This document shows positions 23,087-31,337 of a DNA stretch of 64,000 bases, piece after piece. The stretch covers positions 1,364,001 to 1,428,000 of the forward strand of contig JASGHM010000002.1 in NCBI GenBank assembly GCA_047602365.1, given 5' to 3'. Numbering within the stretch: position 1 is the first letter of the stretch; every line of letters begins with the position of its first letter. Source of the stretch: Piscinibacter sp047602365 (GTDB lineage Bacteria; Pseudomonadota; Gammaproteobacteria; Burkholderiales; Burkholderiaceae_C). The notes beneath the pieces are model-generated. The model had not been told where the DNA came from and made no database searches. It worked only from the letters and a program-made list of their open reading frames with translations. Made by a program: the position numbers and the translations under genes.

Positions 23087-23968
23087 ATGGAACCCATTGT
23101 TGGCAGCATCGTCGCGCTCGTCACGCCGATGCACGATGACGGCAGCGTCGACTACGCCGCGCTGCGCCGGCTGATCGACTGGCACATCGAGCAAGGCACC
23201 GACTGCATCGGCGTCGTCGGCACCACCGGCGAGTCGCCGACCGTCTCGGTCGAGGAGCATTGCGAGATCATCCGCGTCTCGGTCGAGCATGCCAAAGGCC
23301 GTGTGCCGATCATGGCCGGCACCGGCGGCAACTCCACGCGCGAGGCCATCGAGCTGTCGCGCTATGCGAAGCAGGTCGGCGCCGACTGCACGCTGTCGGT
23401 CGTGCCCTACTACAACAAGCCGTCGCAGGAAGGCATCTACCAGCACTACAAGGCGATCGCCGAGGCGGTCGACATCCCGATGGTGCTGTACAACGTGCCC
23501 GGCCGCACGGTGGCCGACATGCAACCCGAGATCGCGCTGCGCTGCGCCGCGCTGCCCGGCGTGGTCGGCGTCAAGGAGGCGACCGGCAACATCGAGCGTG
23601 CGCAGTGGCTGATCAAGCAGGCGCCGAAGAGCTTCGCGATCTACTCCGGCGACGACGGCACTGCCGTCGCGCTGATGCTGCTCGGCGGCCAGGGCAACGT
23701 CAGCGTGACCGCCAACGTCGCGCCCAAGCTGATGCACGAGCTGTGCATCGCCGCGGTCGAAGGCCGCGTGCGCGAGGCCACTACGATCCAGATGCGCCTG
23801 CTGGCGCTGCACAAGGCCTTGTTCTGCGAGTCCAGCCCGGCCCCGACCAAGTGGGCGATGAAGCGCCTCGGCCTGATCGGCGCCGGCCTGCGCCTGCCGA
23901 TCACGCCGCTGACCGCTGCCGGTGAGCAGCAGGTCGAGCAGGCGCTGCGCGACGCCGCGCTGCTGTGA
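23087..23968 (+). CDS. dapA: 4-hydroxy-tetrahydrodipicolinate synthase
   Basis: 293 residues. Condenses pyruvate with aspartate semialdehyde in the lysine/diaminopimelate pathway. The Schiff-base Lys163 is in GVKEATGN, the catalytic Tyr135 in LYNVPGRT and the Thr pair in VVGTTGESPT (residues 46-47). VVPYYNKPSQEG and the terminal helices are also typical. The ATG follows AGAGGA. It is followed by bamC, the same order as in Escherichia coli. Confidence 0.97.
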   Translation: MEPIVGSIVALVTPMHDDGSVDYAALRRLIDWHIEQGTDCIGVVGTTGESPTVSVEEHCEIIRVSVEHAKGRVPIMAGTGGNSTREAIELSRYAKQVGADCTLSVVPYYNKPSQEGIYQHYKAIAEAVDIPMVLYNVPGRTVADMQPEIALRCAALPGVVGVKEATGNIERAQWLIKQAPKSFAIYSGDDGTAVALMLLGGQGNVSVTANVAPKLMHELCIAAVEGRVREATTIQMRLLALHKALFCESSPAPTKWAMKRLGLIGAGLRLPITPLTAAGEQQVEQALRDAALL

Positions 23969-24048
23969 CGCGCCGCCGCGGCCGCCCATCCCCTGACCCC
24001 CGGTGCCGCGCGGCCCTTGCCGCCGCGGCCCTCTCGGAGAAGTCCCTC

Positions 24049-25191
24049 GTGACCCGTTTTCGCTCCCACCTGCCGCTGCGCGGCGCCGCACTGGCCCTCG
24101 GCCTCGCCCTGGCCGGCTGCTCGACGATCGAGAACTTCGTCGCCGGCGACAAGATCGACTACCGCACCGCCGGCACCAAGACGCCCGGCCTCGAGATCCC
24201 ACCCGACCTGACGCAGCTGGCGCGTGACTCGCGCTACACGCCCTCGGGCGGCGCGGTCAGCGCGTCGGCCTTCCAGACGGCGGCATCGGGGCCGATGGCC
24301 GGCCCGGCGCCGGTCGTGGCCACGACGACGGCGGTGGCGCCGTCGCAGATCGGCGAGGTGCGCATCGAGCGCCAGGGCAACCAGCGCTGGCTGGTGACGC
24401 CGCTGCCGCCCGAGCAGCTGTGGCCGCGCCTGCAGGCGTTCTGGAAGGACAGCGGCTTCGCGCTGGTGGTCGACCAGCCGGCCGCCGGCGTGATGGAGAC
24501 GGAGTGGAACGAGAACCGCGCCAAGCTGCCGCAGGACCTCGTGCGCGGCACCATCGGCAAGGTGCTCGACTCCTTCTATTCGACCGGCGAGCGCGACAAG
24601 TTCCGCACCCGCGTGGAGCGCACCGCGGCCGGCAGCGAGGTCTATATCAGCCATCGCGGCGTCGAAGAGGTCTACGTCAACCAGCAGAAGGACAGCACGG
24701 TCTGGCAGCCGCGGCCGGTCGATCCGCAGCTCGAGGCCACCTTCCTGGCCCGCCTGATGACGCGCCTGGGCGTCACCGAGGAGGTCGCGAAGACTGCCGT
24801 CGCCGCCGCACCGGTGCCGACGGCACGTGCGCGCATCGTCGCCAACCAGCCGGCGGCGACGCTGCAGGTCGACGACAACTTCGACCGCGCCTGGCGCCGC
24901 GTCGGCCTGGCGCTGGACCGCAGCGGCTTCACCGTCGAAGACCGCGATCGTGCGCAGGGCCTGTACTTCGTGCGCTACGTCGATCCGAAGGACGTCGGCA
25001 AGGCCGAGAAGGGCTTCTTCGCCCGCCTGTTCAGTTCCGATCCGGCCGCGACCGGGCCGATCCGCTACCGCGTCTCGGTGAAGGCCGACGGCGAGCGCAG
25101 CAACGTCTCCGTCCTCAATGCGCAGGGCGCGCCCGAGAACAGCGAGACGGGCCAGCGCATCGTCTCGTTGCTGCTCGACGAGCTGAAGTAA
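24049..25191 (+). CDS. bamC: Outer membrane protein assembly factor BamC (lipoprotein), GTG start
   Basis: 380 residues from the GTG at 24049. The start is chosen because a GGAGA site lies eight bases upstream and the signal peptide then begins directly (MTRFRSHLPLRGAALALGLA). The lipobox LALAGC gives a lipid-modified Cys. The unstructured N-terminal part with DYRTAGTKTPGLEIPPDL matches the BamD-binding segment of BamC, followed by two helix-grip domains (RWLVTPLPPEQLWPRLQAFW and a second around DDNFDRAWRRVGLALD). Member of the outer-membrane beta-barrel assembly machine. Lies 80 bases after dapA and 13 before the MBL gene. Confidence 0.93.
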   Translation: MTRFRSHLPLRGAALALGLALAGCSTIENFVAGDKIDYRTAGTKTPGLEIPPDLTQLARDSRYTPSGGAVSASAFQTAASGPMAGPAPVVATTTAVAPSQIGEVRIERQGNQRWLVTPLPPEQLWPRLQAFWKDSGFALVVDQPAAGVMETEWNENRAKLPQDLVRGTIGKVLDSFYSTGERDKFRTRVERTAAGSEVYISHRGVEEVYVNQQKDSTVWQPRPVDPQLEATFLARLMTRLGVTEEVAKTAVAAAPVPTARARIVANQPAATLQVDDNFDRAWRRVGLALDRSGFTVEDRDRAQGLYFVRYVDPKDVGKAEKGFFARLFSSDPAATGPIRYRVSVKADGERSNVSVLNAQGAPENSETGQRIVSLLLDELK

Positions 25192-25204
25192 GCACGCCGC
25201 GCCG

Positions 25205-25981
25205 ATGCGCTTCTGCAGCCTCGGCAGCGGCAGCGGCGGCAACGCCACCATCGTCGAGGCGACCGACGGCACGCGCACCCACCGGGTGGCGATCGACTGC
25301 GGCTTCTCGCTGCGCGAGTTCGAGACGCGGCTGGCGCGTGCCGGACTGCAGTGCAGCGACATCGACGCCGTCTTCGTCACGCACGAGCATGGCGACCATG
25401 TCGGCTGTGCGCTGACGCTGGCGCGGCGCCACGGCCTGGCACTGTGGATGAGCCGCGGCACCTGGCGCGCGATCGGCGAGCCCGAGTGCGATGTGCTGGC
25501 CGGCTTCGCGCGCGACGGCGACACCATCACGATCGGCAGCCTGCAGCTCACGCCCTACACCGTGCCGCACGATGCGGCCGAGCCGCTGCAACTGCGCTGC
25601 AGCGACGGCCGGGTGACGCTCGGCGTGCTGACCGACGCCGGCTCGGCCACGCCGCACCTGCTGGCCCATCTGCACGACTGCGACGCGCTGCTGCTGGAGT
25701 GCAACCACGACAGCACGATGCTGGCCGCCTCGCGCTACCCGCCGTCGCTGAAGGCACGCATCGGCGGCCCGCTGGGCCACCTGTCGAACGACACCGCGGC
25801 GCAGATCCTCGGCCAGTGCCGGCGTGATCGCCTGCAGCACCTGGTGGCGGCCCACCTCAGCGAACAGAACAACCGCCCTGACCTGGCACGCGAGGCGCTG
25901 GCCGCAGCCTGCGGCGCGGCGACGCAGGACATCGTCGTTGCCGATCCAGCCGTCGGTTTCGACTGGTTGCCAATCCGCTGA
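25205..25981 (+). CDS. MBL-fold metallo-hydrolase (YycJ/WalJ-like)
   Basis: 258 residues. The metal-binding motif HEHGDH (60-65) follows the typical N-terminus MRFCSLGSGSGGNATIVEAT. Further ligands are likely His in TVPHDAAEP, Asp in GVLTDAGSATPH and His in HLSNDTA/AAHLSEQNN. This is the YycJ/WalJ-like branch, proposed to be a 5'-exonuclease, although the biochemical substrate in proteobacteria is not settled. It is the last gene before a strong terminator and starts 13 bases after bamC. Confidence 0.92.
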   Translation: MRFCSLGSGSGGNATIVEATDGTRTHRVAIDCGFSLREFETRLARAGLQCSDIDAVFVTHEHGDHVGCALTLARRHGLALWMSRGTWRAIGEPECDVLAGFARDGDTITIGSLQLTPYTVPHDAAEPLQLRCSDGRVTLGVLTDAGSATPHLLAHLHDCDALLLECNHDSTMLAASRYPPSLKARIGGPLGHLSNDTAAQILGQCRRDRLQHLVAAHLSEQNNRPDLAREALAAACGAATQDIVVADPAVGFDWLPIR

Positions 25982-26010
25982 ATCTGCAACGTCTGGCGGC
26001 GCCCCAAAGC

Positions 26011-26036
26011 AAAAGGCCGCCTCACGGCGGCCTTTG
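26011..26036. terminator. Bidirectional rho-independent terminator
   Basis: AAAGGCCGCC and GGCGGCCTTT form a perfect 10-bp stem (26012-26021 with 26026-26035) around a 4-base loop. A-rich on one side and T-rich on the other, it would act in both directions. It lies between the convergent MBL-hydrolase and Ala-rich lipoprotein genes. Confidence 0.9.
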
Positions 26037-26059
26037 TGCAGAAACCGGTGCGGGACCGA

Positions 26060-26341
26060 TTACTTCTTGACAGCGTCGGCAGCCTTGGCAGCGGCGTCCT
26101 TCACGGCGTCGGCGGCCTTGCCAGCGGCGGCGGAGGCAGCTTCGGTCGTGGCGGCAGCGGCTTCCGAAGCAGCGCCGGCCACGGCAGCGGCGGCGCCCGA
26201 AGCGGCTTCAGCGGTGGCGGTGACAGCGGCCGAGGCAGCGGCAGCAACCGGAGCAGCAGCGGCAGGAGCCTCTTCCTTCTTGCCGCAAGCAGCCAGGGCA
26301 ACGGCAGCAACCAGGGAAGCCAGCAGAACGGTCGTCTTCAT
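26060..26341 (-). CDS. Small alanine-rich lipoprotein
   Basis: 93 residues. A signal peptide (MKTTVLLASLVAAVALAAC) ends in the lipobox LAAC with lipid Cys19, followed by GKKEE. The mature part is about half alanine in an amphipathic pattern with Lys/Asp/Glu only toward the end (AADAVKDAAAKAADAVKK), suggesting one long helix like LEA or apolipoprotein-type repeats. No named family is certain. It is monocistronic: a terminator follows and its own promoter, with two palindromes, precedes it. Confidence 0.85.
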   Translation of the reverse strand: MKTTVLLASLVAAVALAACGKKEEAPAAAAPVAAAASAAVTATAEAASGAAAAVAGAASEAAAATTEAASAAAGKAADAVKDAAAKAADAVKK

Positions 26342-26368
26342 ACTTGTGTCCTCAAATCAAAGAGTCGA

Positions 26369-26386
26369 ACAATTACCGGTAATTGT
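26369..26386. promoter_or_regulatory. 18-bp perfect palindrome in the lipoprotein 5' region
   Basis: ACAATTACCGGTAATTGT reads identically on both strands and is much more AT-rich than its surroundings. It lies 28 bases upstream of the lipoprotein ATG and downstream of the TATAAT element, where it could be an operator or an mRNA hairpin controlling translation. The binding protein is unknown. Confidence 0.6.
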
Positions 26387-26460
26387 GGGAACCCTCCGAT
26401 CGAGCAGAGGCCCATCCACCAGGCCCGGAGCGCTCGAGCACCCCTTATGACCAGCCTTCG

Positions 26461-26488
26461 ATTATAGCCAGCATTAGGGATGTCCCTA
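26461..26488 (-). promoter_or_regulatory. Probable promoter of the Ala-rich lipoprotein with an inverted repeat
   Basis: On the minus strand a perfect TATAAT lies at 26466-26461. Immediately upstream, TAGGGA-CA-TCCCTA (26488-26475) forms a 6-bp inverted repeat that covers the stop codon of the 162-residue gene and reaches toward the -35 region. No good -35 hexamer is visible, which may point to activator dependence. Confidence 0.5.
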
Positions 26489-26974
26489 GAGGCCCAAGGT
26501 CGTGGCCGGAAACGCCTCCTCAGAACGTTGCAAAACCGCATCAATTGCCTCGCGCCAGTGCACGGCGTCGGCGGCTTCTCGCGACGCCACACCGCGGTAG
26601 TTCACACGATCGTGAAGGCGCACTGAAAGAAGGCCCGGCACCAGCAGGATGCAGGGCATCTGGCCGGCTTCGAGGTCGTTGTTGGTGCGGCACTGCACCA
26701 CATGGGAGAACTGGCGCCGCCAGTTCACCCAGCGTGCGTAGCGGCGGGCGATCTCGTCGAAACTGCGCGCCACCACGGTGAAACGGCGGTATGCCACGGC
26801 CCAATGGGTCAGGTCGTCGACCACCTCCCCCTCGCCGAGCGGCCAGTCAGCGAAGTCGTCGTCGATCATCCAGATCTCGCGGCAGCCGACCAGCGCCGCC
26901 TCGGCGAAGGCCCCGCGCACGGCGTTGTGGAAGTCGCTGCGCGACTCGATCGTCGCCCGGGTCGGTTCACTCAT
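26486..26974 (-). CDS. Conserved protein of unknown function, 162 residues
   Basis: The ATG at 26974 overlaps the stop of the cupin gene as ATGA, so this start is preferred over the upstream one. The sequence has alternating strands and helices (REIWMIDDDFADWPLGEGEV and RRFTVVARSFDEIARRYARW) resembling phospholipase-D-like or nucleotide-binding small domains, without a catalytic signature I can name. No signal peptide or membrane helix. Coupling to the L16-hydroxylase-like cupin suggests a linked role, possibly in translation or stress. Function not assigned. Confidence 0.8.
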   Translation of the reverse strand: MSEPTRATIESRSDFHNAVRGAFAEAALVGCREIWMIDDDFADWPLGEGEVVDDLTHWAVAYRRFTVVARSFDEIARRYARWVNWRRQFSHVVQCRTNNDLEAGQMPCILLVPGLLSVRLHDRVNYRGVASREAADAVHWREAIDAVLQRSEEAFPATTLGL

Positions 26975-28125
26975 CGTGCTTCGTCCTCGTCTGCCGCGTG
27001 CAGCCAGCCTGCATGTGCCCATTGGTCGATCAGTCGAGCCGCGTCAAGGCTCAGCGCCGCTCGCTCGCCAGCGAGCAGCCCGCGGCGGTCGGCCAAGTCG
27101 TCGCATCAGTGTCGCATCGCGGCCGCCGGCGCGGAACGCCTCGCCATTGATGTAGACATGGCGCGCGTCGTAGACCATGCGCGAGCGGCGGTCGAGCCGC
27201 AGCCCGTCGTGCGGCGGCAGTGCCGCACCGGCCGGGAACCAGACCCCCGGCTTGGGTTCGCTGAGCACCTCGCCGAGCGCGACCTCGAAACCGCCCTGCC
27301 GTGCCATCCAGGCCTGCAGCGCCTGGCGGCCGAAGGCCTGCAGCTCCTGCGGGATGCGCCCCGGCTGCAGCGTCGCCGGCTGCTTCGGATCGCGGTACAG
27401 CGGCCCGCCGTCGTCCCGTCGTCGCCGTCGTCGGCATCGAGTGCACGCTGCAGCAGTTCGCGCACGACCTCGCCGGCGCCGGCCGAGCGAAAGCCGATCG
27501 AGCAGGTCATGCACTCGCCCTCGGCGACGCCGTCGTGCGCCCAGCGCGGCGGCAGGTAGAGCATGTCACCGGGTTCGAGCAGCCATTCCTCTTCGGCGAC
27601 GAAATTGGTGAGGATCTTCAGCGGCACGTCGGGCTGCAGCTGCGGATCGGGCAGGCGGCCGATGCGCCAGCGCCGCGCACCGTGGATCTGCAGCAGGAAC
27701 ACGTCGTAGGAATCGAAGTGCGGGCCGACGCCGCCACCGTCGGTGGCGAAGGACACCATCACGTCGTCGAGCCGCGTATCGGGCACGAAGCGGAAGCGCT
27801 CGAGCATCGTGCGGGCGCTGTCCAGGTGCAGGTCCAGGCCCTGCACGAGCAGGCTCCACTGCGGCCGCGTCAGCGGCGGCAACGCACGCCGCGGCAGCGG
27901 GCCGTGGCGCAGCGTCCAGTCGCGGCCGTCGCGCACGATCAGGCGCGACTCCACGTCCTCGCTGGCCGCCAGCGCGAACAGTTCGGCGCGCGAGACAAAG
28001 GGCTTGTCCATGGTCAGCGCCTGGCGCACCAGCAGCGGCTTCTTCTGCCAGTACCGACCCATGAACTGCTGCGGCGTGAGGCCGGCGAGCAGCGAGCTCG
28101 GCACATCGATAGCGATCGGGTTCAT
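26971..28125 (-). CDS. Cupin/JmjC protein, ribosomal protein L16 arginine hydroxylase (RoxA/YcfD) family (frame interrupted twice)
   Basis: About 384 residues when two lesions are corrected: one missing base near 27413 in a GACGACGGC microrepeat and one extra base at 27095-27096. Fe(II)/2-oxoglutarate oxygenases of this family hydroxylate an Arg of ribosomal protein L16. The facial-triad HxD is H136/D138 in GPHFDSYDVFLLQ, and the third ligand is likely His in PPRWAHDG. The C-terminal winged-helix-like part (MVYDARHVYINGEAF) also fits. It overlaps the following unknown gene by four bases. Confidence 0.85.
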
Positions 28126-28151
28126 GGGGTCGATTGTGCGATCATCCACCG

Positions 28152-28673
28152 ATGCTGATTTCGTCCCCCTGCGTCGTCACCCTCACCTGGCGACTGCAAG
28201 ACACCCAGGGCAACCTGATCGACGAGCTGCCCGAGCCGCTCGAGTTCTTCTACGGCGGCGACGACCTGCTCGAGAAGGTCGAGGAAGCGCTGCTCGAGCA
28301 GACCACCGGTTTTGCCACCACGCTGCACCTCGAGCCCGAACACGCCTTCGGCGACTACGACCCGGCACTGGTGTTCTTCGAGTCGCGCGCGATCATGCCC
28401 GAGGGTGTCGACGTCGGCTTGCAGTTCGACGGCCCGCCGCCCGGCTCGAAGACGCCGGACATGCCGGCCGATGCGATCTACACCGTCACCGAGGTCTACC
28501 CGGAACATGTGGTGCTCGACGGCAACCACCCGCTGGCCGGCATCGCGCTGCGCCTGGACCTGGTGGTGCGCGACGTGCGCGAAGCGACCGAGGAAGAGAT
28601 CGAGGCTGGCAGCGTCGGCTCGTCCGCCTTCACGGTGCTGAACACCGCCCCGCCGGACACGCCGCTGCACTGA
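28152..28673 (+). CDS. FKBP-type peptidyl-prolyl cis-trans isomerase (SlyD-like)
   Basis: 173 residues from the ATG at 28152. An FKBP domain is split by an IF (insert-in-flap) domain, as in SlyD: EFFYGGDDLLEKVEEAL near 34-50, EPEHAFGDYDPALV near 64-77 and the return to the FKBP fold at DGNHPLAGIALRLDL. The His-rich metal-binding tail of E. coli SlyD is absent, so this is the short type. A role in prolyl isomerisation and chaperoning is inferred from family. Divergent from the cupin gene and convergent with dut. Confidence 0.9.
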   Translation: MLISSPCVVTLTWRLQDTQGNLIDELPEPLEFFYGGDDLLEKVEEALLEQTTGFATTLHLEPEHAFGDYDPALVFFESRAIMPEGVDVGLQFDGPPPGSKTPDMPADAIYTVTEVYPEHVVLDGNHPLAGIALRLDLVVRDVREATEEEIEAGSVGSSAFTVLNTAPPDTPLH

Positions 28674-28706
28674 GCGATCGCAGCGCTCGTTCGTACGAGC
28701 GTTCGT

Positions 28707-29156
28707 TCAGTGCTTGCCGGTCGAGCCGAATCCGCCCTCGCCGCGCTCCGATGCGCCGAACTCGTCGACGCGCCGGAACGCCGCCTGCACCACCGGCACG
28801 ATCACCAGTTGCGCGATGCGTTCCATCGGCTGCACGGTGAACTCGGCCTGGCCGCGGTTCCAGCAGCTGACCATCAGCGGGCCCTGGTAGTCGGAGTCGA
28901 TCAGCCCGACCAGGTTGCCCAGCACGATGCCGTGCTTGTGGCCCAGCCCGGAGCGCGGCAGGATCATCGCGGCCAGGCCGGGGTCGCCGATGTGGATGGA
29001 CAGGCCGGTCGGGATCAGCTGCGACTGTCCCGGCGCCAGCACCAGCGGCGCGTCCAGGCAGGCGCGCAGGTCCAGGCCGGCGCTGCCGGGCGTCGCATAG
29101 GCGGGCAACTGCTCGGCCATGCGGGCGTCGAGCACTTTCAGGTCGATGGTGGTCAT
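28707..29156 (-). CDS. dut: dUTP diphosphatase
   Basis: 149 residues. Hydrolyses dUTP to dUMP, keeping uracil out of DNA and supplying thymidylate synthesis. All trimeric dUTPase motifs are present: motif 1 PGSAGLDLRAC, motif 2 PRSGLGHKHGIVLGN, motif 3 GLIDSDYQGPL, motif 4 RIAQLVIVPV and motif 5 RGEGGFGSTGKH. The ATG overlaps the coaBC stop (ATGA), giving the coaBC-dut order also found in E. coli. Confidence 0.97.
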   Translation of the reverse strand: MTTIDLKVLDARMAEQLPAYATPGSAGLDLRACLDAPLVLAPGQSQLIPTGLSIHIGDPGLAAMILPRSGLGHKHGIVLGNLVGLIDSDYQGPLMVSCWNRGQAEFTVQPMERIAQLVIVPVVQAAFRRVDEFGASERGEGGFGSTGKH

Positions 29157-30385
29157 GTCTTGTCGGCGGCGAGGCGTGCGGCGATCTCGGCGACCAGCGC
29201 ACGCGCGAGGGATAGTTTGTCGGCGCGAGGCAGTTCGCGGTGGCCTTGCGCGTCGACCAGCGTCAGCGCGTTGTCGTCCTGGCCGAAGGTGGCCGGTCCG
29301 AGGTTGCCGACGACCAGCGGCACGTTCTTGCGTTGCAGCTTCTCGCGCGCATGCTTCAGCAGGTCGTGGCTCTCGGCGGCGAAGCCGACGCAGTACGGCC
29401 GGTCGGGCAGCTTCGCGACGGCGGCGAGGATGTCGGCGTTCTCGGTCAGCTCGAAGCTCGGCGCCTGCTTCTTGCCGTCCTTCTTGATCTTGTGCTCTGC
29501 CAGCGACGCCGGCCGCCAGTCGGCCACCGCCGCGGTGGCGACGAACACGTCGTGATGCGGCGCGGCCGGCAGCACCGCGTCGTACATCTGCTGCGCGGTG
29601 CGCACGTCGATGCGGCGCACACGGCGCGGCGTCTCCAGGTGCACCGGCCCGGCGACCAGCGTGACCTCGGCACCCGCCTCGGCCGCGGCACGGGCGATCG
29701 CGAAGCCCATCTTGCCGCTGGAGAGGTTGGTGATGCCGCGCACCGGGTCGATAGCCTCGAAGGTCGGTCCGGCCGTGATCAGCAGCTTCTTGCCGAGCAG
29801 CGCCTTGGGCTGGAAGAAGGCGATCAGCTCGTCGAGCAGCTCCTGCGGTTCGAGCATGCGGCCGTCGCCGATCTCGCCACAGGCCTGGTCGCCCGCGGCC
29901 GGGCCGAGCACCGTCGCGCCATCGGCACGCAGCTGCGCGAAGTTTCGCTGCGTCGCCGGGTGGGCCCACATCTCGCGGTTCATCGCCGGCGCCACCAGCA
30001 GCGGGCAGCGTTCGATCGGCCGGGCCAGGCACATCAGGCTGAGCAGGTCGTCGGCACGGCCGTGCAGCAGCTTGGCGACGAAGTCGGCGCTGGCCGGGGC
30101 GATCAGCACCGCGTCGGCCTCCCGTGTCAGGTTGATGTGCGCCATGCTGTTGGGCTGGCGCGGGTCCCACTGGCTGGTGTAGACGGCGCGGTTGGACAGC
30201 GCCTGCAGCGTCGTCGCGGTGATGAAGTGTTCGGCCGCCTCGGTCATCACCACCTGCACCGTTGCGCCGGCCTTGACCAGTGCGCGGGTCAGCTCGGCGG
30301 CCTTGTAGCAGGCGATGCCGCCCGACAGGCCGAGCACGATGTGGCGGCCGGCAAGATCGCCCGAGGGGTTCACAACGGCATCCAT
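29153..30385 (-). CDS. coaBC: Bifunctional phosphopantothenoylcysteine decarboxylase / phosphopantothenate--cysteine ligase
   Basis: 410 residues from the ATG at 30385, which lies inside the end of lepB (16-base overlap). The N-terminal CoaC flavoprotein starts HIVLGLSGGIACYKAAELTR and has the catalytic-type APAMNREMWAHPATQRN and QACGEIGDGRM motifs. The C-terminal CoaB domain begins LLITAGPTFEAIDPVRGITN and contains ITNLSSGKMG. It carries out two consecutive steps of coenzyme A synthesis. Co-transcribed with lepB upstream and dut downstream. Confidence 0.96.
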   Translation of the reverse strand: MDAVVNPSGDLAGRHIVLGLSGGIACYKAAELTRALVKAGATVQVVMTEAAEHFITATTLQALSNRAVYTSQWDPRQPNSMAHINLTREADAVLIAPASADFVAKLLHGRADDLLSLMCLARPIERCPLLVAPAMNREMWAHPATQRNFAQLRADGATVLGPAAGDQACGEIGDGRMLEPQELLDELIAFFQPKALLGKKLLITAGPTFEAIDPVRGITNLSSGKMGFAIARAAAEAGAEVTLVAGPVHLETPRRVRRIDVRTAQQMYDAVLPAAPHHDVFVATAAVADWRPASLAEHKIKKDGKKQAPSFELTENADILAAVAKLPDRPYCVGFAAESHDLLKHAREKLQRKNVPLVVGNLGPATFGQDDNALTLVDAQGHRELPRADKLSLARALVAEIAARLAADKT

Positions 30386-31170
30386 GCGCGCGACCAGTCC
30401 GAGAAGTTGAACAACACCCGCACGGCCTTGCCGTACACCTGCTCGTGCGGCAGGAAGCCCCAGCTGCGCGAGTCGACCGAATTGTCGCGGTTGTCGCCGA
30501 GCATCAGGTACTGGCCCGGCGGCACCACGCAGCGCCACACGCCGGCGCGCTGCACGCTGCAATGGTCGGCGATGCCCTGCAGTGGCGCCCGCCCCTGCAC
30601 GAACGGATTGACCTTGATGGTGTGGCTGTGGCCGGCCAGCGTCTCGCGCAGTAGCCACTGGCCGCGGTCCTCGTCGGCCACGCCCTCGCCGACCCCTTCA
30701 CCGAGCAGCTGCACCTGCGCTGGCGCGCCATTGACGCTGACCACGCCGTTCTCGAAGCGCACCACGTCGCCGGGCAGGCCGATCAGCCGCTTGACGTAGA
30801 ACTGCGACACGTCGGACGGGAAGCGGAACACCACCACGTCGCCGCGCTGCGGCGAACCGAACTCGATCGCGGTGTTGGTGAACGGCAGGCGCGGCCCGTA
30901 GACCAGGTGATTGACCAGCAGGTAGTCGCCGACACGCAGCGTCGGCTCCATCGAGCCCGACGGCACCTTCGGCCAGTCGGCCACCGCGACACGGCAGGTG
31001 AACATCAGCGCGACGATCACGAACAGCTCGGCGCCGAAGTGCACCCACCACGGCTTCTTCGCCGGCACGCCGCCGAGGCGGCGCAAGCGCAGCCGCCAGG
31101 CCACCCAGCACGCGCCGGTGGCCAGCGTGGCCAGAGCCAGGATCTCGTTGATGGAGAAGCCGATCTGCAT
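30370..31170 (-). CDS. lepB: Signal peptidase I
   Basis: 266 residues from the ATG at 31170. Two N-terminal membrane helices flank a short cytoplasmic loop, then the periplasmic catalytic domain: Ser73 in PSGSMEPTL and Lys127 in VKRLIGLPGD, with GDNRDNSVDSRSWGFLP as the third box. It removes Sec and Tat signal peptides at the inner membrane. Here it is not beside lepA but leads into coaBC-dut, so it may be an additional or relocated copy. Confidence 0.94.
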   Translation of the reverse strand: MQIGFSINEILALATLATGACWVAWRLRLRRLGGVPAKKPWWVHFGAELFVIVALMFTCRVAVADWPKVPSGSMEPTLRVGDYLLVNHLVYGPRLPFTNTAIEFGSPQRGDVVVFRFPSDVSQFYVKRLIGLPGDVVRFENGVVSVNGAPAQVQLLGEGVGEGVADEDRGQWLLRETLAGHSHTIKVNPFVQGRAPLQGIADHCSVQRAGVWRCVVPPGQYLMLGDNRDNSVDSRSWGFLPHEQVYGKAVRVLFNFSDWSRAWMPL

Positions 31171-31337
31171 GGATGACGGAGCGTCGCTGAAGCCGCCGCC
31201 GCGGCGGCCGCGCATTATTCATCAGCGCCGCCGGGCCGTCCGGATGGCCCCGCGGCGACCACGATCGCCTGTCAGAAGCGGCCCGCTGCCTCGACAAAGC
31301 CCGCATCGCTGGGCAAGATGCCCGCCACGAGGCGCCG

